Source: an uncultured Collinsella sp. (GTDB lineage Bacteria; Actinomycetota; Coriobacteriia; Coriobacteriales; Coriobacteriaceae). From it: a DNA stretch of 25,837 bases. The translations under genes and the position numbers were made by a program. Below are positions 1 through 7,667 of this stretch, piece by piece (positions within the stretch are counted from its first letter, which is position 1; the number at the start of each line of letters is the position of its first letter). The stretch is taken from positions 1 to 25,837 of the forward strand of contig URVK01000002.1 of the NCBI GenBank assembly GCA_900551305.1, in the 5' to 3' direction. The notes beneath the pieces were generated by a model, which searched no databases, had not been told where the DNA came from, and saw only the letters and a program-made list of their open reading frames with translations.

Positions 1-2239
1 GGGAGCCGATCGGCAGCAGACCGACTTCGGTCAGCGGCGTCACGGTCGAGAACCACGGTGTAAAGTCCTCGGTGTTCAGCAGGTCCAGATAGCGCTCGTG
101 GCTTGCAGCGTTAAGCTTCTCGGCCATATCCCAGAACTTCTGCGTGGTCTCTGTGTTGGTCTTCTCGACACTCGGGGCCGACTGCAAAAGCGTTGCGGCG
201 GCAACGGACTCAACATGGCGCTGAGCCAGCGTGCGGTTGCCGTAACGGGCAAAAATGACCTCGCCCTGCTCGGTGAGCTTAAAGAAGCAGTTGACCGAAC
301 CCTTGGGCTGCGCCAGCACGGCCTTGTTGGCCGGGCCGCCGCCACGGCCAACGGCACCGCCGCGACCGTGCATGAGCACCAGGTCGATATCGTTCTTCTC
401 GGCCCACTTGGCAATGCGCTCCTGCGCGGAATGCAGCGCGAGCATGGCCGTGGTAGGACCGGCGTCCTTGGAGGAGTCGGAATAGCCCAGCATAACCTCC
501 ATGCGGCGGTTGGTCTGGGCAAGACGCTTCTGTACCACGGGCAGCGTAAGCATCTGGTCGAGCACGTCGACGCAGCCCTCGAGGTCCTCGAGCTGCTCGA
601 ATAGCGGGATCACGTCGAGCTCGGGGACATCTTCCTCGTGTGCGAAGGACAGGTGGGCCAGCTCGAAGACGTCAGCCACATGCTGGGCGCTCTTGGTGAA
701 CGAGATGATATAGCGGTGCGCCATCTTCTTGCCGTAGCGCTTTTGGATGGAGCCGATAGCACGGAAGGTATCGATGACTTCGCGCGTCATGGGCTGCAGG
801 TCGCCATGGATACCGTTCTCGTGGATATCCTTGAGGGCGCGGGCATGCACCACGGAGTGCTGACGGAACTCCATCTCGACCATATGGAAGCCGAAGGACT
901 CGACCTGCCAGATGATGGTCTGGACCGGGCCGTAGGCAGCACGGACGGCACCGCAGGAGGCTAGCGAGCGCTGGACGACGCGCAGGTCATCCAGGAACTC
1001 ATCGGCGCTGTGGTACATGGTGTCGGTGATGCGACGCACGGTAGCGTTCAGACGGTCGGCCATGACGAGCATGACGGCGCGATGCGGCTCGTGCTCGGAG
1101 ATCAGCTCGGCGCGGGCCGTGTACCGAGGGCTCATCTCGACCTGATGGTTCCACAGGTTAATGAGCTCGGCAGAAGGCTTGCTGTAGGTGGCCTCGAGCG
1201 TGAGGTTGCGGCCGATGCGGCGGCATTTGTCCTCGAGTTTGAGCACCATGTGGGTGAAGTACTTGGCGGCGACTTCGCGGCTCACCTTGGCGGTGACGTT
1301 CGGGTTGCCGTCGCGGTCGGAGCCGATCCAACGAGCGCCGGGCACAGCGGCGGCCCGGTGCCGGCCTTGTCGCCCAGCACCCAGTCGTCAAAACGACGGT
1401 AGATGACGGGGATAACGTCGAACAGCGTGTTATCGAAGATGTCGATGATGGTATCGGCTTCCTCGACCGGCGTGGGCTTCTTGAGCGCGATGGGGCTCGT
1501 ACGCACCAGGGCGTCGATCTCCTGCAGCATATGGCGCTCGTTCTCCACCAAGTCGGAGCCGCCCAGACGCGGACGCTCCTCCAACAGGTTGGAGATACGG
1601 CGAATCTTGCCCTCGACGGCCTTACGACGGGCCTCGGTGGGATGTGCGGTAAAGACAGGGTGGAACTCGAGCTTGCCGAGCAGCTCGTTGGCGCCCTCGA
1701 CACCCATCTCGTTTACCAACTGGTGATAGGCGACGGTGAGTTCGTTGGCGGGATCGACCTCGGTATCGGTCGATGCGCCGGCCTCGCGCTCGCGCAGCTG
1801 CGCCACACGGTAGTTCTCCTCCGACAAGTTTGCCAAGTGGAAGAAGCTCGTAAAGGCGCGAACGATGACCTGCTGCTTATCGAGCGGCAGGCTATCAATC
1901 AGATCGACGACTTCGCGAAACGCCACGGCGGTGGGCTCGTCGGCAGTGGGCACGCCCTGCTCGTCAACGGACTCGTCGGCAGCGCGACTACCGGGGTTGC
2001 CAGCATTGGCCACAATCTCGGCTGTCAAAATCTTGTCGAACAGGTCCGCGATCTCGGGATCATACTCGCTAAGCACACGACGTTCCAGGCGCAGGAACAG
2101 CGCCAGATTATCGCGCAGCTCCTCGGGGGTCTCGATCTCGGGGGGGCGCTCCCATTTAGAGCCCACCGAGGCGGTTGACCACGGCAGCGACGCGCGCCGC
2201 GGCTTCGGGTACAGACTGGTTGCTTAGGTTCTCAGCCAC
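1..2239 (-). pseudogene. ppc: Phosphoenolpyruvate carboxylase, frameshifted, 3' end outside window
   Basis: PEP carboxylase adds bicarbonate to phosphoenolpyruvate to make oxaloacetate (anaplerosis, cytoplasm). Family hallmarks are visible in order: the catalytic-histidine segment FHPVFTAHPTEARRKAV, IGSDRDGNPNVT, MLGYSDSSKDAG, and MHGRGGAVGRGGGPANKAV. The visible 3' end reads TPLTEVGLLPIGS, so only the C-terminal part is missing. The best start is GTG at 2239, preceded by GGAGGAAAC. Its frame reads VAENLSNQSV...VNRLGG, then meets TAA near 2158. The homologous reading continues one frame over (SKWERPPEIE...) from about 2162 to 1355, then returns to the first frame (ARWIGSDRDGNP). One extra G near 2161-2163 and one lost G near 1352-1356 explain this. 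The middle frame has its own GTG at 2166 but no ribosome binding site. The gene is either truly broken or carries two homopolymer sequencing errors; the intact motifs favour a recent or artefactual change. Confidence 0.85.
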
Positions 2240-2283
2240 GTTTCCTCCCATTCCTCCTTCTATGCACGTAACATGCGGTATTC

Positions 2284-2289
2284 ATTATA
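2284..2289 (-). promoter_or_regulatory. Putative -10 box of ppc
   Basis: On the minus strand a perfect TATAAT lies 45 bp upstream of the GTG start of ppc. No good -35 box is visible at 16-18 bp. Upstream (2297-2350) the sequence AGAAATACTTT on the plus strand is followed about 27 bp later by its near-inverse AAAGTATTTTCT, which may be a regulator site. The rest of the 257-base gap to hisS holds only this and the hisS terminator. Confidence 0.5.
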
Positions 2290-2403
2290 GGCGCTTGAGA
2301 AATACTTTCGACACTGATTGCGCTTTACCACACAAAAGTATTTTCTGCATTGCAAGGGTTTTTGCTCTAAATGGTCGTATTTCTCGGTGGACGGCATACG
2401 TAA

Positions 2404-2439
2404 ACGGGGGCATTCCGCATAAAAGCGAAACACCCCCGT
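2404..2439 (-). terminator. Probable terminator of hisS
   Basis: An inverted repeat ACGGGGG / CCCCCGT, with partial inner pairing, lies 58 bp downstream of the hisS stop codon. On the minus strand it is followed only by GTTTACG, so the T-run is weak. Confidence 0.45.
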
Positions 2440-2496
2440 AACAATCGTTCGCCGCGAGCGGGACGTATTGGCGGACCCGCAGTTCAAAATGATGCG

Positions 2497-3810
2497 CTAC
2501 AGGCGCTCGCGAACTGCCTCGACCACGTTGGCCAGATCGACGAGAACCTCGTCATGGCTCTCCATGTCGCGCACTTTGACCTTGCCGGCGGCAAGCTCGT
2601 CGCCACCCAGGACCAGGATGAGCTTGGCGCCCACCTTATCGGCCTGCTTAAACTGGGCCTTGAGCGAACGACCCTGATAGTCGGCCTCGGTCACGATGCC
2701 TGCGGCGCGAAGCTGCTGCGTAATGGTAAAGACGTTCTGACGCAGCTCCTTGCCGGCGTTAGCAACGTAGACGCACGGGACCTCCTCGGCACCCAGGTCG
2801 CTGCCAAAGGCCTGTAGGGCCAGCAGGGCGCGCTCAAAGCCGACGGCAAAGCCAACGCCTGCCGTGGGTTTGCCGCCCTCGAGCTCGACCAAGCCGTCAT
2901 AGCGACCGCCGCCACCGATGGAGCCGACACCGGCGCCGGGAGCCTCGACCTCAAAGACGGTACGGGTGTAGTAGTCCAGGCCGCGCACCAGGGTGGGATC
3001 CTCGACATACTCGATACCGGCGGCATCCAGATAGCGCTTGACCTGCTCGTAGTGCTCGCGGCACTCGTCGCACAGGTTGTCACCCATCAGCGGAGCCTCG
3101 GCCATGATCTCGCGGCAATGGCCGTTCTTGCAGTCGAAGGCGCGCAGCGGGTTAAGCTCGGCGCGCTCGCGGCACTCGTCGCACATCTCGTCGGCGTGGT
3201 CGAGAATGAACTGCTTAACCTGCTCGCGATAGGCCGGACGGCACTGGGGATCGCCCATCGAGTTAATGAGCAGACGGAGCTTGGAAAGATCGAAGCCCAG
3301 ACGCTTGTAGAACTCCATGAGCATGATGATGCACTCGGCGTCTGCCGCCGGATCGGGAGCGCCGAGCCACTCGATGCCCACCTGATGGAACTGGCGCAGG
3401 CGGCCCTTCTGGGGACGCTCGCCGCGGAACATGGCCTCGGCGTAGTAAGCCTTAAACGGCGTGGAGCCCTGGGGCACCAGGTTGTTCTCCACGACGGCGC
3501 GCACCACACCGGCCGTGCCCTCGGGACGAAGGGCCAGACGCTGCTTAGGCTTGAGCTTGGTATCGGTGCCTTCGGTAAAGACGCGCTCCAGGTTGGCGCC
3601 GCTAAACACGCGGAACATCTCCTTGCGTACGACGTCGGTCGACTGGCCGATGCCGTGGACAAACACGTCCACCTGCTCGATCGCGGGCGTCTCGATGGGC
3701 TTAAAGCCAAACGGCTCGAATACGCTGGCCGCAATCTGCTGCATCTTTTGCCAGGCGCGCATCTCGGCGCCGATAAGGTCGCGGGTTCCCTCCGCCTTCT
3801 GTGCCTGCAT
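2497..3810 (-). CDS. hisS: Histidyl-tRNA synthetase
   Basis: Class II aminoacyl-tRNA synthetase that charges tRNA-His with histidine in the cytoplasm; 437 residues, usual for the bacterial enzyme. Visible motifs: RPEGTAGVVRA (about 95-105), class II motif 2 in FRGERPQKGRLRQFHQVGIE (128-147), the histidine-specific loop LVRGLDYYTRTVFEV (about 274-288), motif 3 in AGVGFAVGFERALLAL (about 317-332), and an anticodon-binding domain at the C terminus. The insertion between them carries paired cysteines (CDEC at 210, C227/C232, CDEC at 247), a pattern seen in many bacterial HisRS and probably zinc-binding. ATG at 3810 is chosen over the in-frame TTG at 3816 because AAAGG lies nine bases before the ATG but only three before the TTG. 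It stands alone between ppc and a palindrome-rich gap. Confidence 0.96.
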   Translation of the reverse strand: MQAQKAEGTRDLIGAEMRAWQKMQQIAASVFEPFGFKPIETPAIEQVDVFVHGIGQSTDVVRKEMFRVFSGANLERVFTEGTDTKLKPKQRLALRPEGTAGVVRAVVENNLVPQGSTPFKAYYAEAMFRGERPQKGRLRQFHQVGIEWLGAPDPAADAECIIMLMEFYKRLGFDLSKLRLLINSMGDPQCRPAYREQVKQFILDHADEMCDECRERAELNPLRAFDCKNGHCREIMAEAPLMGDNLCDECREHYEQVKRYLDAAGIEYVEDPTLVRGLDYYTRTVFEVEAPGAGVGSIGGGGRYDGLVELEGGKPTAGVGFAVGFERALLALQAFGSDLGAEEVPCVYVANAGKELRQNVFTITQQLRAAGIVTEADYQGRSLKAQFKQADKVGAKLILVLGGDELAAGKVKVRDMESHDEVLVDLANVVEAVRERL

Positions 3811-3852
3811 GGGCAAACACCTTTCTTTTGTATCGCGTCATAGATAGTAGAC

Positions 3853-3858
3853 ATTATA
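3853..3858 (-). promoter_or_regulatory. Putative -10 box of hisS
   Basis: A perfect TATAAT on the minus strand sits 42 bp upstream of the hisS ATG. No convincing -35 hexamer is seen; the palindrome array starts just upstream at 3876. Confidence 0.5.
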
Positions 3859-3875
3859 CGGCACAAAGCAGCAAC

Positions 3876-3935
3876 GCGGCGGCGCGTCTGACCGAACGAG
3901 GGTATGGGGACTCGTTCGGCCAGATGCGCCGCCGC
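3876..3935. repeat. Long palindrome A (25-bp arms)
   Basis: Arms 3876-3900 and 3911-3935 are inverted copies (GCGGCGGCGC...CCGAACGAG) with two mismatches and a 10-base loop. First of three consecutive palindromes in the 304-base gap between hisS and the broken MFS gene. There is no T-run on either side, so it does not look like a simple intrinsic terminator. Confidence 0.85.
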
Positions 3936-3941
3936 TGTTTG

Positions 3942-4005
3942 TGACCCGTTTTCCTCCGTCCCCTTCGGATCACGTGATCCCTTGGGGACGGAGGAAAACG
4001 GGTCA
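3942..4005. repeat. Long palindrome B (22-bp perfect arms, palindromic centre)
   Basis: Arms 3942-3963 and 3984-4005 are perfect inverted copies (TGACCCGTTTTCC...). The centre 3967-3980 is itself the perfect palindrome GGATCACGTGATCC, so nearly the whole 64 bp is self-complementary, with only three unpaired positions per side. The 20 bases at 3975-3994 occur again at 12812-12831, which marks a dispersed element. Confidence 0.9.
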
Positions 4006-4017
4006 TTTCGTAGGCCC

Positions 4018-4077
4018 GTGACCGCCTTGGAAACCGAATGATGGTACGAGCATCCATTCGGCTTCCAGGGCGGCCAC
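4018..4077. repeat. Long palindrome C (about 23-bp arms)
   Basis: Arms 4018-4040 and 4055-4077 (GTGACCGCC...CCGAATG) pair with three mismatches around a 14-base centre. It is the third palindrome of about 60 bp in 200 bp and lies 38 bp beyond the stop codon of the degraded MFS gene. Confidence 0.8.
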
Positions 4078-4114
4078 AAACAGAACGGGGCAAACAGAAA
4101 AGAGCGACGGACGT

Positions 4115-4901
4115 CTACTCCCCCGCCACGCTTGCACGCAGCTTGGCGGCGATGGGCTCAGACGCCAGCAGAAACACCAACATAGCCACCGAGCACACCA
4201 AGCAGACAATCCAGGTGCTCGCAAAAGAGCCCGTGGCATCGGACAGCACACCCGAAACGATGGCGCCCACGGTGCCGCCGACCATCTCAAGCGAGGTAAT
4301 GGTGCCCGTGACCTTGCCGAGGTCGGCCATGCCAAACTGCTTGGACGCGGCTGGGCAGTGCCGCCACCATGCAGATAGCCGCGAGCACTAAGAAGGCGGA
4401 ACGCCAGCCAACGCTCACGATAAGCGAGCTCACGATGGGAGACAGAATAGCGCCGCCAAAGCCCGTGCCCGAAAGTGCGATGGAAATGGCAAGGCCTCGC
4501 TTGGCCGTAAACCAGTTGGCGGTCACAAGGCTAATAAGTAGTCGGGTCGAGGCGACGGCAAAGCAGCCCGAGACGGCAAAGAGCACGTAGACCTGCCACA
4601 GCTCACCGACAAAGCTCATGCTGGCAAGAACGGCAGAGGTGGCGATTACAGTGAGGGAGCCCAAAACGCGACCGCTTACTTTATCGGCAACATGACCGAT
4701 CACAAGTGAGCCGATAACGCTCACCACGGTGGAGATGGCGTTGGAGATGTTGTACTGCGCAAGCGTGATGCCCAGGTCGCTGACGACGAGCGGCTGAAAC
4801 AGGCTCATGCAGTTAACGAAAATCGTGTAGCACGTGGCCATGATGACAAAGCCGGAAGCCACCACGAGCCAGCCGGGGAAGAACTTACGCTGCTGGGACA
4901 T
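4115..4901 (-). pseudogene. MFS transporter with internal deletion
   Basis: Remnant of a 12-helix major facilitator transporter, resembling the oxalate/formate antiporter-type group. The start ATG at 4901 follows AAAAGGAGCAGT. The first about 190 residues (FFPGWLVVASGFVIMAT to LVLAAICMVAAL) hold six helices, including the GHVADKVSGR loop. Near 4350 the reading jumps into another frame: SKQFGMADLGKVTG...GGTVGAIVSGVLSDATGS...VFLLASEP, which matches the end of such proteins (helices 11-12) and stops at 4115. Helices 7-10, roughly 100-120 codons, are missing, and the two pieces lie in different frames. A simple sequencing slip cannot explain this; a deletion or an assembly join is needed. It lies 39 bp downstream of the amidohydrolase gene and was probably its co-transcribed transporter. 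Confidence 0.8.
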
Positions 4902-4940
4902 ACTGCTCCTTTTTAAACAAACGAGTAGCAAGATTGGGTG

Positions 4941-6239
4941 CTACCGGTGGTCGGCGATATAGCCCAAAGCGACTGCCGCATAAGCCGCGGCGCCAAGTGG
5001 CAGCTCGGCATCGCTAAAGCGTGCCTTGGGATGGTGCTGGGCAAAATGCTCATCCGTATCGGTCACAGCGGCGCCGATCGTAAAGTACGCGCTCGGGATC
5101 TCGCTTGAGATAAGCGCAAAGTCCTCGCTCGCCATGGCGTGGAACAGCGGCAGGAAGGCGGCCTTGGGCAGCGTCGCGCCCACATAGCCAAGCGAAGCCT
5201 GGGTCATGTCGTCATCGAGCACGAGCGGGGGAACATCCGAGAGCGTCTCGATGGTGGCCGGCGTACGATAGGTCGTGGCAACACCTTTGACGACCTCCGC
5301 GATGCGGGTCTTGAGGTGCTCCATGAGCTCGACGTCAAAGCCGCGCAGCGTTCCCTCGAGCACACAAGTGTCGGGGATGACATTTGCGGCCTGACCGCCG
5401 GCGAACTTACCAACAGTCAGTGCGACCTCCTTGGCCGCCGGCACTTCGCGAGCGATGAGCTCCTGAAGCGCCAGGTGCACATGGACGCCGGCCGTGATGG
5501 GGTCGATGCAGATCTCGGGGCTCGAGCCATGGCCGCCCTTGCCCTGCAGCGTGATGCGGAAACCGTACACGCCCGAAAGCGCCGGGCTCCCGTAGAGCAC
5601 CAATCCGAGCGGCGACTGGCTGTTAACGTGCATGGCAAAAGCCGCCTGGGGACGCGGGTTCTCGAGCAAGCCGTCGGCGATGGCAGCGCGAGCCCCCTCA
5701 AAGGTTTCCTCGCCCGGCTGGAACAGCAGCTTGACGGTGGCATTGGCGTCGACAAGCTCGGCCTCGCGGGCCTTGAGCAGGCGCGCCGCACCAAGCAGCG
5801 CCGTCGCGTGCATATCGTGACCGCAAGCATGCATGCAGCCGTTGGTGGATGCAAAGGGCTCGCCGGATTCCTCGGCAACGGGCAGGGCATCCATGTCGCC
5901 GCGGAGCATGATGACCGTACCGGCCTGCTTGTCCGTGCACGTACCGTTACCCCGAGCAGCAGCTGCCGCGCCGGCACCGATAAGGCCAACGACACAGGAG
6001 CCGTCAACAAGCACGGCATAGGGAATATCCATCTCGTCCAGACGCACCTGGATAAAGGCGGACGTCTGCGGAAGGTTGTTACCCAGCTCGGGCATCTGGT
6101 GTAGATCGTGTCGACACACAGCAAGCTCGTCTGCAAAAGTCTGAGCTTCTGCAACAAGACCGTCACCGATAGCGGCCTGCGCCGCTGCGGTAGCCTTGGG
6201 CGCTGGTTGCGGTTGAAAATCGGACAAAGCTGGTGCCAT
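4941..6239 (-). CDS. M20-family amidohydrolase (N-acyl amino acid / hippurate hydrolase type)
   Basis: Cytoplasmic two-metal peptidase-family M20D enzyme of 432 residues, predicted to remove acyl groups from amino acids or related amides; the exact substrate cannot be read from sequence. Visible motifs: CRHDLHQMPELG near 42-53, RGDMDALPVAE (113-123), the metal-binding CGHDMHATALLG (139-150), FQPGEE (173-178, catalytic Glu), the dimerization-domain segment GKGGHGSSPE, and C-terminal FHAMASEDFA. An alanine-rich stretch (GAGAAAAARGNG, about 88-99) is a local oddity. ATG at 6239 was chosen because GGAGG lies six bases before it; the longer in-frame ATG lacks a site. The broken MFS gene follows 39 bp downstream, suggesting an uptake-plus-hydrolysis operon that has lost its transporter. 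An operator-like inverted repeat lies 31 bp upstream. Confidence 0.85.
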   Translation of the reverse strand: MAPALSDFQPQPAPKATAAAQAAIGDGLVAEAQTFADELAVCRHDLHQMPELGNNLPQTSAFIQVRLDEMDIPYAVLVDGSCVVGLIGAGAAAAARGNGTCTDKQAGTVIMLRGDMDALPVAEESGEPFASTNGCMHACGHDMHATALLGAARLLKAREAELVDANATVKLLFQPGEETFEGARAAIADGLLENPRPQAAFAMHVNSQSPLGLVLYGSPALSGVYGFRITLQGKGGHGSSPEICIDPITAGVHVHLALQELIAREVPAAKEVALTVGKFAGGQAANVIPDTCVLEGTLRGFDVELMEHLKTRIAEVVKGVATTYRTPATIETLSDVPPLVLDDDMTQASLGYVGATLPKAAFLPLFHAMASEDFALISSEIPSAYFTIGAAVTDTDEHFAQHHPKARFSDAELPLGAAAYAAVALGYIADHR

Positions 6240-6269
6240 AGATGCCCTCCAGTAACGTTTTTGCAGCAA

Positions 6270-6291
6270 GCACTTTGATAGCATAAAGTGC
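6270..6291 (-). promoter_or_regulatory. Operator-like inverted repeat upstream of the amidohydrolase
   Basis: Perfect 7-bp arms GCACTTT / AAAGTGC with an 8-base centre lie just before the ribosome binding site of the M20 gene. There is no T-run, so a protein-binding site is likelier than a terminator. The regulator is unknown. Confidence 0.4.
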
Positions 6292-6315
6292 AAGGTACAA
6301 CTTTAAGGGCGACGC

Positions 6316-6343
6316 ATAAAAAATGCCGCCCCGGGAGGGCGGC
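6316..6343 (-). terminator. Intrinsic terminator of the DMT transporter gene
   Basis: On the minus strand the 7-bp stem GCCGCCC / GGGCGGC is followed by ATTTTTTAT, 13 bp after the transporter's stop codon. Confidence 0.88.
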
Positions 6344-6355
6344 GCAACAAGTTGT

Positions 6356-7339
6356 TTACAATTGCGGGCGCGGCTTTTTGCGCAAAAAATCGAAGTGAGT
6401 CTCACTCAAGATAATCGACAGGAAGATAAGCACGAAGCCGGCGAGCAGGCGCGAGGTGAGCGCCTCCCCCATCAGCAGCACCGAAAACAACACGCCCGAA
6501 GGCGACTCCATCGAAAGGAGCAGTGAGCCCGTCGAAGCCGGGACATGCGCCAGGCCGACGTTTTGGATGAGCAGAGCCACGCATGTGCAGCCCACCGAGA
6601 GAAACGCCATCACACCGATAAAGTTCGGCGTCCACACGGACAGAGGCGCCTGGGTCTCGAATAACAGCGACGAAACCAGGCTCAGCACGCCGTTGCCCAC
6701 AAACATCCAAAACGTGATAACGTTGATGTCCATTTTGCGACCGTACTTGGCGGTCACCGCCATCTGGATGGCGAAGAAGACCGCGCCTGCCAGCGTAATG
6801 ACGTCACCGATGTTGAACTCGACGCTATCGAGCGCCACCAAGCCAATGCCCGCCAAGCACAGCAGTGCCGCGCCCAGGTTATAGCGGGTGAGTTTTTCTC
6901 CGCTCAGAAAATAGCTCGCGAACGGCACGAGGATGCAATACGTGCCCGTCAAAAAAGCATTCTTGCCCGCCGTAGTATATGCCAGACCGACCGTCTGCAA
7001 CGCATAGGCCGCCCACATGAGCACGCCCATACTCAGGCCAACGATCAGATTGCGAGCGTTGAAATGTGCAGTGATGCGCTTGTGGAAGACGGCAAACATG
7101 ACCAACGCTGCAGGCAGAAAGCGTACATAGAGCAGCTCGAACACCGGAATGGTGCCGAGTGCGTCCTTCATAGTGGTAAAGGAGTAGCCCCAGATGACCG
7201 CCACCGAAAGTAGCAAAACTTTCCAGAACAGCGGGGAGCGTGCGCCGGCGCCCCTGGGAATACCGCCCGCGCCCAAATCCTCACGGGCCACAGGGCTATC
7301 GGGCATGTTTTCGATTTCGTTGGCAGCGTATTGGGCCAT
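6356..7339 (-). CDS. DMT-superfamily transporter (two EamA domains)
   Basis: A 327-residue integral membrane protein of the drug/metabolite transporter superfamily with about ten hydrophobic helices in two EamA repeats. The first repeat starts at VLLLSVAVIWGYSFTTMKDA (about 41-60) and the second at ITLAGAVFFAIQMAVTAKYG. The signature-like segments AAYALQTVGLAYTTAGKNAF and PASTGSLLLSMESPSGVLFS fit family members that export or take up metabolites; the substrate cannot be inferred. The N terminus has a hydrophilic tail of about 37 residues before the first helix. ATG at 7339 is supported by GAGG seven bases upstream. It ends at a strong terminator and begins downstream of another, so it is probably a single-gene unit. 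No clear promoter hexamers were seen between 7340 and 7408. Confidence 0.9.
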   Translation of the reverse strand: MAQYAANEIENMPDSPVAREDLGAGGIPRGAGARSPLFWKVLLLSVAVIWGYSFTTMKDALGTIPVFELLYVRFLPAALVMFAVFHKRITAHFNARNLIVGLSMGVLMWAAYALQTVGLAYTTAGKNAFLTGTYCILVPFASYFLSGEKLTRYNLGAALLCLAGIGLVALDSVEFNIGDVITLAGAVFFAIQMAVTAKYGRKMDINVITFWMFVGNGVLSLVSSLLFETQAPLSVWTPNFIGVMAFLSVGCTCVALLIQNVGLAHVPASTGSLLLSMESPSGVLFSVLLMGEALTSRLLAGFVLIFLSIILSETHFDFLRKKPRPQL

Positions 7340-7408
7340 GGAACATCCTCACACTCAATCTGGGCGTGGTGTCCGCACGCGTATGGCTGCGTGCCGCCTC
7401 ATGGTCAA

Positions 7409-7445
7409 ATAAAAACGGGGCGCACCGGACCCCCGGCACGCCCCG
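7409..7445 (-). terminator. Intrinsic terminator closing the YhgE/Pip operon and its hairpin region
   Basis: On the minus strand the stem CGGGGCG / CGCCCCG, with an inner CCGG pairing, is followed by TTTTTATTT. It lies 220 bp after the stop codon of the upstream membrane-protein gene, so the transcript would include everything between. Confidence 0.85.
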
Positions 7446-7667
7446 CTACTGTAGCAACAACCAAGCAGCCCACGCAATTCACTACGCTAAAGCGTCTTGT
7501 TCCGCCGTTCTAGCGAACGGCTGCGCGAGCCGCATTCACGCCAATCTGACGTTCAATTTCAAGGGCGCGACCAGAAGGTCAGCGCCCTTTCATTTCACGT
7601 CACCTTGGCGCAAATGCGGCTCGCTCGCTGGCATTAGTGCTACATCAGCGTTAAAGTTGCCGCACTA
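7445..7667 (-). ncRNA. Multi-hairpin structured region downstream of the YhgE/Pip gene
   Basis: Read on the minus strand, five hairpins follow each other before the terminator. They are: TAGTGC/GCACTA (7635-7667, overlapping the stop codon); a nested hairpin of about 100 nt (7525-7624); GCCGTTC-TAGC-GAACGGC (7504-7521); ACGCT-AA-AGCGT (7484-7495); and GCTAC-T-GTAGC (7445-7455). The large one pairs GCGAGCCGCATT/AATGCGGCTCGC, CGCCAA/TTGGCG, TGACGT/ACGTCA, AAGGGCGC/GCGCCCTT and GACC/GGTC around a four-base loop. No open reading frame of note is present. It may be a structured 3' UTR, a processed RNA or a palindromic mobile repeat; no promoter of its own was recognised. Confidence 0.5.

Noticed and set aside
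2160..2239. A 27-codon leader peptide gene upstream of ppc
   Set aside because: It has a good start site, but its end fuses smoothly to the PEP carboxylase reading after removing one G. It also lacks the repeated codons of an attenuator peptide, so a frameshifted N terminus is the simpler reading.
3942..4005. Palindrome B as the intrinsic terminator of the MFS gene
   Set aside because: Neither strand has a T-run after the stem, and the arms are far longer than those of the other terminators in the window.
3876..4077. A CRISPR array, from the regular spacing of about 60-70 bp
   Set aside because: The three units differ in sequence and are themselves palindromes; there are no identical repeats separated by unique spacers and no cas genes.
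3087..4079. A 330-codon minus frame overlapping hisS and the palindrome cluster
   Set aside because: It runs in the wrong frame through hisS, is Arg/Ser/Ala-rich without motifs, and reads through the palindromes. hisS explains the region.
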